From assembly GCA_001767925.1 (NCBI GenBank), contig MEMM01000132.1:39807-87404 (forward strand): DNA of 47,598 bases, read 5' to 3'. Origin of the DNA: Alphaproteobacteria bacterium RIFCSPHIGHO2_12_FULL_63_12 (GTDB lineage: Bacteria > Pseudomonadota > Alphaproteobacteria > Caulobacterales > Parvularculaceae). This document shows, in pieces, positions 8,644-16,776 of the stretch. The translations under genes were made by a program, and so were the position numbers. The first letter of the stretch is position 1. Each line of letters begins with the position of its first letter. The notes below the pieces were generated by a model. The model ran no database searches, had not been told where the DNA came from, and saw only the letters and a program-made list of their open reading frames with translations.

Positions 8644-9930
8644 TTATTTCCTCTTGAACACGCCGACGATTTCAACGTGGGGCGAATAGACGAACTGGTC
8701 AACCGGCGTCGCCTGCGTCAGCTTGTATCCGCCGCTGGCGAGAATCGCCGCGTCGCGCGCGAAGGTCGCGGGATTGCAGGAGACGCCGATGACGGTTTTA
8801 ACGCCGCTCCCGGCGATTTGCAGGGCTTGTTCGGCCGCGCCGGCGCGCGGCGGATCGAATACGACCGCGTCAAAACCGTTCAGCGCTTTCGCCATAATGG
8901 GCCGCTCGAAGAGGTCCCGCACCTCCGTCGCGACGGGGTTGACGGCGAGACCCGCCGCTTGCGCGCCGGCGGCGGCTTTGGCGAGCGCATCGATCGAGGC
9001 GCGGTCGCCATCGACGGCGAACACCGTCGCGGTTCGCGCCAGCGGCAGCGCGAACGTTCCGCAGCCTGAAAATAGATCGGCGATCTTTTTGGCGCCGCGC
9101 GCCGCCGCCGCGACCTGTGCGATCAGCGCGACTTCACCTTCCCTGCTCGCCTGCAGGAACCCGCCCGGCGGCGGCGTCACCGGGACGCCGCCAAGATGAA
9201 TAACGGGGGGCGCGAACAGCGCGAGCACGCCGCCGTTCATCGACAGCCGGACAGCGTTCGCGGCGCGGGCGGCCGCCATCAGATCGGAAAGAGCCGCGCC
9301 GCGCGGCTCCTCGATTTTTCCGGAGATCGCGATGTCGAGGCCGTTGTCGCAGCAGGTGACCGCAAGATCGAAGGCGCGCGCGTCGATTTTCGCCGCCAGT
9401 GCGCGGAGCGCGGCAAGGCGCGACGAGAGTTCATCGCGCAATATCAGGCAACCGTCGACGCGGGCGATCCGCGCGGACCGCCGCGCGTTAAAGCCGAGCT
9501 GAATGTCACCGCCTCGCTTCTCCACCGCGAAGACCGCGCGGCGGCGGGACGCGGCGGGCGTCTCGATCGTGTCGCCGACAGGGACGTCGCTGAAGCCTTC
9601 CCGCGCCAGCGCCTCGATCACGCGCCGCCTTTTCCACGCGCGATAATAATCCGGCGACACGTGCTGCAAGGCGCAGCCGCCGCAGTCGCCATAATGACGA
9701 CAGGGCGCATCAATGCGGCCTTCGCCTTTTTCCAGCAGCGCGACCAGCGTCCCCCGGTCGCCGCTGAGATCGATTTCAGCAAGATCCCCCGGCGCCGTCA
9801 GCGGCGTGAAGACGCGCCGGCCATCGACGCTCGCAACGCCGTCGCCGCCGGCGCCGATATCGTCGATCCGCACCGTCGCGCGCCGCGCCGGCGGCGCCTT
9901 ATTTTCCCTGTGCCGATGGATTCGCGCCAA
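8644..9930 (-). CDS. Fe-S class I RNA m5U methyltransferase (TrmA/RlmC/RlmD family)
   Basis: This 428-residue protein has an N-terminal TRAM-like beta-barrel (residues 15-70) for RNA binding. A [4Fe-4S] ligand set follows: Cys77, Cys83 and Cys86 in CRHYGDCGGCALQH, and Cys161. The C-terminal methyltransferase domain has DLFSGCGTFALPL, VFDPPRAG and the catalytic Cys385 in VSCNPATFARDA. The family methylates uracil-5 in tRNA or 23S rRNA using S-adenosylmethionine. Which uridine is modified cannot be read from the sequence. The start is TTG at 9930 with AGGA about 9 nt upstream; no in-frame ATG precedes the TRAM domain. Confidence 0.9.
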   Translation of the reverse strand: MARIHRHRENKAPPARRATVRIDDIGAGGDGVASVDGRRVFTPLTAPGDLAEIDLSGDRGTLVALLEKGEGRIDAPCRHYGDCGGCALQHVSPDYYRAWKRRRVIEALAREGFSDVPVGDTIETPAASRRRAVFAVEKRGGDIQLGFNARRSARIARVDGCLILRDELSSRLAALRALAAKIDARAFDLAVTCCDNGLDIAISGKIEEPRGAALSDLMAAARAANAVRLSMNGGVLALFAPPVIHLGGVPVTPPPGGFLQASREGEVALIAQVAAAARGAKKIADLFSGCGTFALPLARTATVFAVDGDRASIDALAKAAAGAQAAGLAVNPVATEVRDLFERPIMAKALNGFDAVVFDPPRAGAAEQALQIAGSGVKTVIGVSCNPATFARDAAILASGGYKLTQATPVDQFVYSPHVEIVGVFKRK

Positions 9931-10023
9931 TCAGAAATTCCTTGCCGCCGCTGTCCGTGAATATGACCAGCGAGCCTTGAATTCGTTATGGCGCCCTCGC
10001 AGCTAGAGCGCTAGAAGGCGTTC

Positions 10024-11352
10024 ATGGCGTCAACTTTTGATCTCATCTTGAAGAACGGAACCGTCGTCAATCAGGACGGCGAGGCGAAGCGCGATGTCGG
10101 CGTCCTTGCCGGGCGCATCGCCGAGATCGGCGACTTGTCGCGCGCCTCGGCGGGCGAGACGATCGATTGCGCCGGCCTGCACGTGTTGCCGGGCGTCATC
10201 GACACCCAGGTCCATTTCCGCGAGCCAGGACCGACGCACAAGGAAGACCTCGAATCGGGGAGCCGCTCGGCGGTTCTGGGCGGCGTCACCGCCGTCTTTG
10301 AAATGCCGAACACCAATCCGCTGACGACGACGGCGGCGGCGCTCGAAGACAAGCTCGCGCGCGCGCATCACCGGATGTTCTGCGACCACGCCTTTTATGT
10401 CGGCGCCACGCATCAAAACCCGAAAGACCTCGCCGAGCTTGAACGCCTCAAAGGCGTTTGCGGCGTCAAGATTTTCATGGGCGCATCGACCGGCGATCTT
10501 TTGGTCGAGGATGACGCGGGCGTCCTCGACGTGTTGCGTCACGGATCGCGGCGCGTCGCGGTCCATTCCGAAGACGAGTTCATGCTGCGCGACAACAAGA
10601 AGTTCGCGCGCGAGGGCGACTGGACCTCGCACACCGATGTGAGAACGGCGGCGGCTGCGGTCTCGTCGACGATCCGCCTGTTGCGGCTGGCGCGTGAGGC
10701 GCGGCGGCGCATTCACGTTTTGCATGTGTCGACGGCGGATGAGGTTCCGCTCCTCGCCGCCGCGAAAGATATCGCAACGGCGGAAGTGACGCCGCAGCAT
10801 CTGACTCTCGCCGCGCCCGAATGTTATCGCGACCTCAAAGGCCTCGCGCAGATGAACCCGCCGCTGCGCGACGCGGGCCACCGCGACGGGCTGTGGGCCG
10901 GTCTTCAGCAAGGCGTCTTCGACGTCATCGGCTCCGATCACGCGCCGCATACGCTGGAAGAAAAGGCCAGGCCCTATCCCGCCTCGCCCTCCGGCATGCC
11001 GGGCGTGCAGACGCTCGTCCCCGTCATGCTCAATCACGTCGCGCAAGGCCGGCTCAGCCTCGCGCGCTTTGTCGATCTCGTCTGTCACGGCCCGAACCGG
11101 ATTTTCGCGCTCGCCGGCAAGGGACGCCTCGCCGCCGGTTACGACGCCGATTTCACCGTCGTCGACCTCAAGCGGCGGGAGACGATCACCCATCAATGGT
11201 CGGCGTCGCGCGTCGGCTGGACGCCGTTCGACGGCATGAACGTTCAGGGATGGCCGGTGATGACGATCATCCGCGGCCGGACGGTGATGCGGGAAAACGA
11301 AATCATCGGCGCGGCGATCGGCGAGCCCTTGCGGTTCCAGGATACGCTCTGA
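10024..11352 (+). CDS. pyrC: Dihydroorotase (class I, amidohydrolase superfamily)
   Basis: Dihydroorotase interconverts carbamoyl-aspartate and dihydroorotate in pyrimidine synthesis. Visible features are the lysine that becomes carboxylated (Lys149 in GVKIFMGAS), His181, His234 in HVLHVST, and Asp305 in VIGSDHAPHT. The first metal motif reads DTQVHFREPG, so the usual HxH is QxH (Gln62, His64). To my knowledge this also occurs in other alphaproteobacterial members, so the gene is probably functional. Length (442) is normal for class I. The 3' end of the gene is duplicated just downstream (11425-11445). An allantoinase-like activity cannot be excluded. Confidence 0.9.
   Translation: MASTFDLILKNGTVVNQDGEAKRDVGVLAGRIAEIGDLSRASAGETIDCAGLHVLPGVIDTQVHFREPGPTHKEDLESGSRSAVLGGVTAVFEMPNTNPLTTTAAALEDKLARAHHRMFCDHAFYVGATHQNPKDLAELERLKGVCGVKIFMGASTGDLLVEDDAGVLDVLRHGSRRVAVHSEDEFMLRDNKKFAREGDWTSHTDVRTAAAAVSSTIRLLRLAREARRRIHVLHVSTADEVPLLAAAKDIATAEVTPQHLTLAAPECYRDLKGLAQMNPPLRDAGHRDGLWAGLQQGVFDVIGSDHAPHTLEEKARPYPASPSGMPGVQTLVPVMLNHVAQGRLSLARFVDLVCHGPNRIFALAGKGRLAAGYDADFTVVDLKRRETITHQWSASRVGWTPFDGMNVQGWPVMTIIRGRTVMRENEIIGAAIGEPLRFQDTL
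11330..11350 (+). repeat. 21-nt direct repeat, copy 1 (end of pyrC)
   Basis: The last bases of pyrC, including GGTTCCAGGATACGCTCT and encoding the C-terminal LRFQDTL, recur exactly at 11425-11445. The segment between the two copies (11351-11424, 74 nt) is less GC-rich than its surroundings. Confidence 0.9.
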
Positions 11353-11424
11353 GAGTCCAGCCGAAAATTCTACTATCGCTGGCTGCAAATGGCGTTTTTC
11401 TGCGCTCCGGCGCTCACGTGCCGC

Positions 11425-11445
11425 TGCGGTTCCAGGATACGCTCT
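11425..11445 (+). repeat. 21-nt direct repeat, copy 2 (downstream of pyrC)
   Basis: An exact second copy of the pyrC end. It is again followed by a stop codon (TAG instead of TGA). It lies between pyrC and the convergent TIGR02301 gene and encodes no separate protein. Confidence 0.9.
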
Positions 11446-11453
11446 AGCGGCCG

Positions 11454-11882
11454 CTACTGGACTTCGTCGCCGCGAACGACATTGACGCTGTCGTCGTCCA
11501 CGCCGCGCTCTTCTTCATAGAGCGACGCCGTCAGGTTCGACACCAGCGCCTCGCCGGTCAGCGCGCGCGCCGCCGCATAATCCTCCGCGTCGCGGTCGCA
11601 ATAGGCGTAGCGCGATTGCGCCGACGCATAGCCGTCATTGAACGAGCCGACCATCTCGTCGCGCAGGTCGAATGACGGCTGTTCGAGATCGATGAGGCGT
11701 TTCATCCGGTCGCGCCAGATGTCGCCTTCGCGATCCGGCTCGCACAGGCGCCGGATATGATGCAGCTCGCCGAAGATCCCCGCCAGGCCGGTCAGCGCGG
11801 CGCGGCGCGATTCATAATCGTCCTGCGCGGCGGCCGGCAGCGCGGAGATCATCGTCAGAACAAGGAGGATTTTCTTCAGCAT
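11454..11882 (-). CDS. TIGR02301 family secreted protein
   Basis: A 142-residue protein with signal peptide MLKKILLVLTMISALPAAAQ and a helical, charged mature part: YESRRAALTGLAGIFGELHHIRRLC, then WRDRMKRLIDLE, then FNDGYASAQSRYAYCDRDAE. The two cysteines and this order match the uncharacterised alphaproteobacterial family TIGR02301. The start codon at 11882 overlaps the Nudix gene stop by one base (TGATG), so translation is coupled. It is probably periplasmic; its role is unknown. Confidence 0.82.
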   Translation of the reverse strand: MLKKILLVLTMISALPAAAQDDYESRRAALTGLAGIFGELHHIRRLCEPDREGDIWRDRMKRLIDLEQPSFDLRDEMVGSFNDGYASAQSRYAYCDRDAEDYAAARALTGEALVSNLTASLYEEERGVDDDSVNVVRGDEVQ

Positions 11883-12340
11883 CAACGTCGCTTGCCCGCC
11901 GAATCGGGCGTTTGAACGGCGATATTGCGGAGTTTTTCCGCACGCGCAATGGCGGCGCGGGTCTCGTCCCAGGAAACCCGGGACAGCGCCTCGTCGAGCG
12001 CCGCGAACTCCGCCGCCGCCGCATCGTCGCCCGCCGCCGGCTCGCCCGCCACCCATTCCGCCCAATAATCGACCATGACGACATGGCGGTTGAAGTCGGG
12101 ATCGGCGCCGGCGGGGATCGCCTCGAAGACGCCGATCAGCCCGCCGAGGCGGATCGAGACGCCGGTTTCCTCCATGACTTCGCGGATGGCCGCATCTTCG
12201 AGCCGTTCGCCATGGTGAAGGCCGCCGCCGGGAATCGACCAGCGCCCCTTGAAGGGCGGTTTCCCGCGCTTGATGAGGAGAACCTCGCGTCCCCTGAAGA
12301 CGACCGCACCGACGCCGACCGATATTTGTTGTTCGCCCAT
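11882..12340 (-). CDS. Nudix hydrolase
   Basis: A Nudix-family pyrophosphohydrolase. The complete Nudix box runs from Gly39 to Val61 (GGGLHHGERLEDAAIREV then MEETGV, matching Gx5Ex7REUxEExGU). The surrounding FKGRWSIPGGG and FRGREVLLIKRG are typical of ADP-ribose or NTP-cleaving members; the exact substrate is not predictable. I took MGEQQIS at 12340 as start. The alternative ATG at 12367 would overlap the start codon of the divergent SRAP gene by two bases. A 14-bp perfect palindrome covers this start region. Confidence 0.85.
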   Translation of the reverse strand: MGEQQISVGVGAVVFRGREVLLIKRGKPPFKGRWSIPGGGLHHGERLEDAAIREVMEETGVSIRLGGLIGVFEAIPAGADPDFNRHVVMVDYWAEWVAGEPAAGDDAAAAEFAALDEALSRVSWDETRAAIARAEKLRNIAVQTPDSAGKRR

Positions 12341-12352
12341 AAGCGCGCTTAT
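12339..12352. promoter_or_regulatory. 14-bp perfect palindrome between Nudix and SRAP genes
   Basis: ATAAGCGCGCTTAT is its own reverse complement and sits in the 25-nt space between two divergent start codons. It is a candidate operator or simple promoter-region symmetry. No regulator is identified. Confidence 0.4.
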
Positions 12353-12365
12353 AACCGCTTTTATC

Positions 12366-13061
12366 ATGTGCGGAAGATTTTTGCTTGTCTCGCCGCCTCA
12401 CATCGTGCGCGATCTGCTCGATGTCGAGACCCGTGAGAATTTCCCGGCGCGCTACAACATCGCGCCGACGCAGCCGATCGCGATCGTGAAGATCGGCGAG
12501 CGGCGCGCGCGAGAATTCGCGCTCGTCCGCTGGGGCTTCATTCCCTCATGGGCGAAGAAGGATTATTTCGAAAAGGTCGGGACCAAGCCGCTGATCAACG
12601 CCCGCGGCGAGACCGTCGCCGACAAGCCGACTTTCCGGAGCGCTTTCAAGCGCCGCCGCTGCCTCATCCCCGCCGACGGTTTTTACGAGTGGCGCACCGA
12701 GAAGGGCGCGCGCCAGCCATACCTCCTCAAACCATCCGCAGGCGGTCTTTTCGCTTTCGGCGGCCTCTGGGAGACGGCGGTCGACCCCGACGGCGGCGAG
12801 ATCGACACCGCCGCGATCATCACGACGGCGGCCGGGCCCGACATCGCGCCGCTGCACAATCGCGAGCCCATTGTGATCGCGCGCGAGAATTTCGAAAAAT
12901 GGCTCGATATCGACGAACGCGAAACCGCGGCCGCAACCGCGCTGATCGCCGCGCAGCCAAAGGGCTTCTGGGCGATTCATCAAGTGTCGAAGGCGGTCAA
13001 CAATGCGCGCAATGAAGGCGAAGACCTCGCCCGCGAGATCGGGCAACGCGAGATGTTTTAG
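12366..13061 (+). CDS. SRAP-domain abasic-site processing protein (YedK/HMCES family)
   Basis: YedK/HMCES proteins form a covalent thiazolidine link to abasic sites in single-stranded DNA through the N-terminal cysteine, protecting replication forks. The start at 12366 is fixed by the invariant MCGRF, which places Cys2 as the catalytic residue. Other conserved residues are visible: Asn78 in INARGET, Glu108 in GFYEW, and His164 in LHNREPIVI. That last motif usually reads H-x-R-M-P; here the methionine is glutamate. Length (231) is normal. It is divergent from the Nudix gene with only 25 nt between starts. Confidence 0.92.
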   Translation: MCGRFLLVSPPHIVRDLLDVETRENFPARYNIAPTQPIAIVKIGERRAREFALVRWGFIPSWAKKDYFEKVGTKPLINARGETVADKPTFRSAFKRRRCLIPADGFYEWRTEKGARQPYLLKPSAGGLFAFGGLWETAVDPDGGEIDTAAIITTAAGPDIAPLHNREPIVIARENFEKWLDIDERETAAATALIAAQPKGFWAIHQVSKAVNNARNEGEDLAREIGQREMF

Positions 13062-13085
13062 CGCGGGGGTTTTTCGCGCCGACCC

Positions 13086-13874
13086 TCAGGATTTTTTCAG
13101 CGGCGGCTGCGGGCGCGTGAACAGCCAGTCGGCGGCGCTCGAACCCTGCGCGCGGAATTTGTAGCCGTCGGCGTCGCTCTTCCTCAGCGCCGCCGGATCG
13201 TCGATGCGATTTGCAATCGCCCAGCGCGCCATCGACCCGCGCGCGCGTTTTGCGAAAAATTGCAGGGCGCGCAGCTTGCCGTCCTTTTCATCCTTGAAGG
13301 TCGGCGTGATCACTTCCGTGTCTAGGGCGTTGCGATCGACCGCCGTGAAATATTCGATCGACGCGAGATTGACGACGACGGGATTTTTGCGGCCCTTCAG
13401 CGTCTTGTTGATCTCTTTCGCGATCCGGTCGCCCCAGAACTCATAAAGGTTTTTGCCGCGCGGATTTTTCAGCGCCGATCCCATTTCAAGGCGGTAGGGC
13501 TCGATGAGATCGAGCGGGCGCAGCAGGCCGTAGAGGCCCGAGAGGATTCGAAGATGATCCTGCGCGAAAGCGAAATCCGCGGGCGTCATGGTTTTCGCGT
13601 TGAGCCCCAGATAAACCTCGCCGTTAAAGGCGAGCGCCGCCGCCTTTTGCGCATTTGATTTTCCGTCGCCGCGAAACGCCTGAAACCGCTCATGGTTGAG
13701 CGCGGCGAGCTTGTCGGAAATCGACATCATTTTTTTGAGCCGCGCCGGCGGAAGCTCTTTGGCGACGGCGGCGATCTCGCGCGCGTCCTTCAAAAACGTC
13801 GGCCTTGTCCCCTCAGGGGCGCCAGGGGCCGGGTCGAAATTCATGTTCTTGGCGGGGGAAAGCAGAATCAGCAT
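13086..13874 (-). CDS. yaaA: Peroxide stress protein YaaA (DUF328)
   Basis: YaaA lowers intracellular free iron and protects DNA during hydrogen peroxide stress in Escherichia coli. The 262-residue sequence has the N-terminal LILLSPAKNMNFD, the central FNGEVYLGLNAKTM, the LSGLYGLLRPLDLIEPYRLEMG signature near residue 120, and late SMARWAIANRIDDP. It converges with the SRAP gene, which is itself a DNA-damage protein. No OxyR-type site is recognised upstream. Confidence 0.93.
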   Translation of the reverse strand: MLILLSPAKNMNFDPAPGAPEGTRPTFLKDAREIAAVAKELPPARLKKMMSISDKLAALNHERFQAFRGDGKSNAQKAAALAFNGEVYLGLNAKTMTPADFAFAQDHLRILSGLYGLLRPLDLIEPYRLEMGSALKNPRGKNLYEFWGDRIAKEINKTLKGRKNPVVVNLASIEYFTAVDRNALDTEVITPTFKDEKDGKLRALQFFAKRARGSMARWAIANRIDDPAALRKSDADGYKFRAQGSSAADWLFTRPQPPLKKS

Positions 13875-13905
13875 GCGGGCGAGTTCGCATCATCCCGGTT
13901 CAAAA

Positions 13906-14325
13906 TCAACCGTCCGACGCGAGCGGCGCGACGCCCGGCACGCCATGCTTGCGCCGTTCGTCGACGAATTTCTCCTCACTGAACGGCCCCTTCACGGCGC
14001 GCGCCGGATCGGCGCGCGGGCCGTCGAAATCGCGGACGATATAATAATAGTCGCGCTCGTCCGGCGCGCCGACTTTGCGCACGGCGGCGGCGATGAAATC
14101 ATCGTCCCAGCCAAGCTCGACAACCGGCGCCGCGATGCGCTGATCGCAGCCGCCGGTGAATTTTTGATAGCAGATCAATTTGCCGGTCTCGACCATGACA
14201 ACGTCGCCGACCAGCATATAGGGACCGTCGATCCGCACGCCGCCGAGCGGCGGCGCCGGCCGGTCGCAACCGACGAGCGCCGCGATGATCGCAAGCGCAA
14301 ATCCCGCCCTGACGCCAAGTGTCAT
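13906..14325 (-). CDS. Hypothetical lipoprotein
   Basis: A 139-residue predicted lipoprotein: hydrophobic N-terminus and lipobox L-V-G-C with Cys20 as acceptor. The mature part contains VRIDGPYMLVGDVVMVETGKLICYQKFTGGC, with two cysteines, and RDYYYIVRDFDGP. No family is recognised. It is upstream of yaaA on the same strand, with 31 nt between, so the two may be cotranscribed. Confidence 0.7.
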   Translation of the reverse strand: MTLGVRAGFALAIIAALVGCDRPAPPLGGVRIDGPYMLVGDVVMVETGKLICYQKFTGGCDQRIAAPVVELGWDDDFIAAAVRKVGAPDERDYYYIVRDFDGPRADPARAVKGPFSEEKFVDERRKHGVPGVAPLASDG

Positions 14326-14372
14326 TCGCCCCTCCCCTTGGAAGACCGCCCGATCGTAGCAGCCGGGCGCGG

Positions 14373-15776
14373 CTAAATCATCTTCCCCGGATTCATGATC
14401 CCCTGCGGGTCGAGCGCCCGCTTGATCGCCCGCATCATGGCGATTTCGGCGGGCTGCTTGCGCCGCGCGATGTCGTCGCGGCGCGCAAGGCCGACGCCGT
14501 GCTCGGCGGAAATCGATCCGCGATGGCGATCGATGGCGTCATATACCGCCTGCTCGATGCGGTCTTCCGCCTGTTCGAACGCCGCGCGGTCGCCGCCCTC
14601 GGGCTGCAGGAGATCGTAGTGAATATTGCCGTCGCCCAGATGCCCGAAGGCGATGACGCGCGCGCCGGGATGAATCTTTTCGACCGCCTCGCCAGCGTCT
14701 TTCAGGAACGCCGGCACCGAGGCGACCGGCACCGAGACGTCGAATTTCGCCTGCGCGCCCTCGGGGCGCATCGCCACCGAGATGACGTGCCGCAAATGCC
14801 AGAACGCCGCCGCCTGCGCTTCATTTTCCGCGATCGTCGCATCGAGAATGAGGCCGGCCTCGAACGCATCGGCGAGTATCGCTTCAACATCGGCGCGCAA
14901 GGCGCCTTCGCGCCCCGACGAAAACTCGGCGAGAACATACCAGGGAAAGGGTTTGTCCAGCGGATCGCGCGCGCCAGGAATGTGCTTGTAGACAAGCCCG
15001 ATTGAAAATCGCGACATCAGCTCAAAGCTCGTCACATTGCCGCCGCTCGCGATCTGGGCGCGCGTCAGCATAGAGAGCGCGTCATCTGGCGAGGCGAGCG
15101 CGACAAACGCCGTCACCCGCTCGCGCGGCCGCGGAAAAAGTTTCAACGCGGCGCCGGTGACGACGCCGAGCGTCCCCTCGCCGCCGACGAAAAGCTGTTT
15201 CAGGTCATAGCCGGTATTGTCCTTGCGCAGACTTTTAAGCCCATTCCAGATTTCGCCGTCCGGCAAAACAACTTCAAGGCCGAGCACGAGATCGCGCATG
15301 TTGCCGTAGCGCAGCACATTGACCCCGCCGGCATTGGTCGAGATGACGCCGCCGATCTGGCAGGTGCCTTCCGATCCGATCGACAGGGGAAACAGGCGAT
15401 CGATCGCCGCCGCCGCCTGCTGCGCTTCGGCGAGCGTGACGCCGGCGTCGACCGTCAACGTCATGCCCTCGGCCGACGCCGCGCGGATCTTTCTCATCCG
15501 CCGCAGGGAGATCAAAATCTCGCCGTTCTGCGGCATCTGTCCGCCGACGAGGCCGGTGTTGCCGCCCTGCGGCGTGATCGCAACTTTCGCGCGCGCGCAG
15601 GTCCTGACGATTCGGGAGACTTCTTCCGCGCTCGCCGGTGCGACGACGAGCGAGGCTTTGCCCGGCCACCATCCGCGCAGCTCATGCACCAGCGGCTCGG
15701 CGTCGGCGCCGTCGATGACGCCTTTGGGACCGACGATCGCCCGGATGTCGCTGATCACGGTTTCGGGTGCGGTCAT
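14373..15776 (-). CDS. FAD-linked D-2-hydroxyacid dehydrogenase (GlcD/D2HGDH type)
   Basis: A 467-residue flavoenzyme of the VAO/PCMH-type family that oxidises D-2-hydroxyacids such as D-lactate, glycolate or D-2-hydroxyglutarate. The PP-loop FAD motif is TPQGGNTGLVGG near residues 68-79. Further FAD contacts are SIGSEGTCQIGGVISTNAGG and the FVGGEGTLGVVT stretch. The C-terminal FAD-oxidase domain shows the metal-binding FGHLGDGNIHYDL and SAEHGVG. All catalytic regions are present. The precise substrate is undetermined; the D-2-hydroxyglutarate/D-lactate group is most similar in pattern. Confidence 0.9.
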   Translation of the reverse strand: MTAPETVISDIRAIVGPKGVIDGADAEPLVHELRGWWPGKASLVVAPASAEEVSRIVRTCARAKVAITPQGGNTGLVGGQMPQNGEILISLRRMRKIRAASAEGMTLTVDAGVTLAEAQQAAAAIDRLFPLSIGSEGTCQIGGVISTNAGGVNVLRYGNMRDLVLGLEVVLPDGEIWNGLKSLRKDNTGYDLKQLFVGGEGTLGVVTGAALKLFPRPRERVTAFVALASPDDALSMLTRAQIASGGNVTSFELMSRFSIGLVYKHIPGARDPLDKPFPWYVLAEFSSGREGALRADVEAILADAFEAGLILDATIAENEAQAAAFWHLRHVISVAMRPEGAQAKFDVSVPVASVPAFLKDAGEAVEKIHPGARVIAFGHLGDGNIHYDLLQPEGGDRAAFEQAEDRIEQAVYDAIDRHRGSISAEHGVGLARRDDIARRKQPAEIAMMRAIKRALDPQGIMNPGKMI

Positions 15777-15822
15777 GGTTTTCCTAAAGGGTGAAACGGC
15801 GGGGCAATCTTTGATCTCAGGA

Positions 15823-15841
15823 CGCCGCCGTCAAGGCGGCG
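15823..15841. promoter_or_regulatory. 7-bp hairpin in divergent intergenic region
   Basis: CGCCGCC and GGCGGCG flank GTCAA in the 150-nt space between the divergent dehydrogenase and the lipoprotein methyltransferase genes. The symmetry is real, but in a GC-rich genome this short repeat may be chance. Confidence 0.3.
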
Positions 15842-15927
15842 CGTCGTCCCGCTTCGCCTTTGGCGCGTTTTCAGCTAAAAGCGCCGCCGGCGCGTTGGAC
15901 AACAGGCAACTCAAAAAGGGCAATTCG

Positions 15928-16770
15928 ATGAAAATGGACACCCGCAGCTTGATGCTCGCGTTAATGGCGTCCGCCGCCGCACTCGCGGCGTGCGCGAAAA
16001 AAGCCGAGGCGCCGGCCGCGCCCGCCGAGGCCGCGCCAACAGCGCCCGCCGAAGAAGCGCCGACGGCGCCGGCGGCCGATTACGCCGCCGTCGCCGCAGC
16101 AGCTGTCGCCGACCCGGCGCGCTCGGCCGACGACCGCAAGGACGATGAACGCCGCAAACCGGCGACGGCGCTCGAATTTTTCGAGGTCGCGCCCGGCATG
16201 AGCGTTTTTGAAATCGAGGCGGGCGGCGGCTGGTACACCGAACTCCTGTCGCGCGCCGTCGGGCCGCAAGGCTCGGTCGTCATGCAGAACCCTGAAGGCT
16301 TCCTCTCTTTTGTCGGCGAGCAGATCAACGCGCGCCTTGCCGATAACCGCCTCGCCAATGTCCGGCAGTCGCTGTCGATTTTCGACACGCTCGACGCGCC
16401 CGACGCCAGCGTCGATCTTGTCACCTGGGTGCAGGGACCGCACGAGCTTTATTACAAGCCCGATGACGGTTCGACGCTCGGCGACCCGTCAGCGTCCTAC
16501 GCCGAAATATACCGCATCACGAAGCCCGGCGGCGCATTCGCCGTCATCGATCACTCAGCCGCCGCCGGCGCGCCGGAGACAAGCGGCAACGATCTTCACC
16601 GCATCGATCGCGCCATCGTCGTCGCCATGGCGCAGGCCGCGGGCTTCACGCTTGAGGCTGAAAGCGACTTTCTCGCCAACCCGGAAGACCCCAGAACCAT
16701 CGCGGTTTTCGACCCGGCGATCAGGGGGCATACGGACCAGTTCGCGCTGCGCTTCAGGAAACCGCGCTGA
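15928..16770 (+). CDS. Lipid-anchored methyltransferase-like protein
   Basis: A 280-residue predicted lipoprotein: signal sequence ending in L-A-A-C (Cys22), then an Ala/Pro/Glu-rich linker to about residue 55, then a class I methyltransferase-like domain. Motif I is VFEIEAGGGWYTELL at 93-107, with later SVDLVTWVQGPHELYY and ITKPGGAFAVIDH. AAAAGG-like AAAAAGGG precedes the ATG by 7 nt. S-adenosylmethionine is not expected in the periplasm, so either the domain has another role there or export fails to occur. Similar secreted proteins exist in other Proteobacteria. The substrate is unknown. Confidence 0.8.
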   Translation: MKMDTRSLMLALMASAAALAACAKKAEAPAAPAEAAPTAPAEEAPTAPAADYAAVAAAAVADPARSADDRKDDERRKPATALEFFEVAPGMSVFEIEAGGGWYTELLSRAVGPQGSVVMQNPEGFLSFVGEQINARLADNRLANVRQSLSIFDTLDAPDASVDLVTWVQGPHELYYKPDDGSTLGDPSASYAEIYRITKPGGAFAVIDHSAAAGAPETSGNDLHRIDRAIVVAMAQAAGFTLEAESDFLANPEDPRTIAVFDPAIRGHTDQFALRFRKPR

Positions 16771-16776
16771 TTTTCA

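Noticed and set aside
10030-11388. A 452-codon open frame on the minus strand opposite dihydroorotase
   Set aside because: It has the Arg/Ala/Asp-rich composition of antisense frames in GC-rich DNA and lies fully under a clear enzyme gene.
11351-11424. An integrative element with recombinase at the end of pyrC
   Set aside because: Only 74 nt lie between the direct repeats and no recombinase gene is near; only a scar or tiny element is supported.
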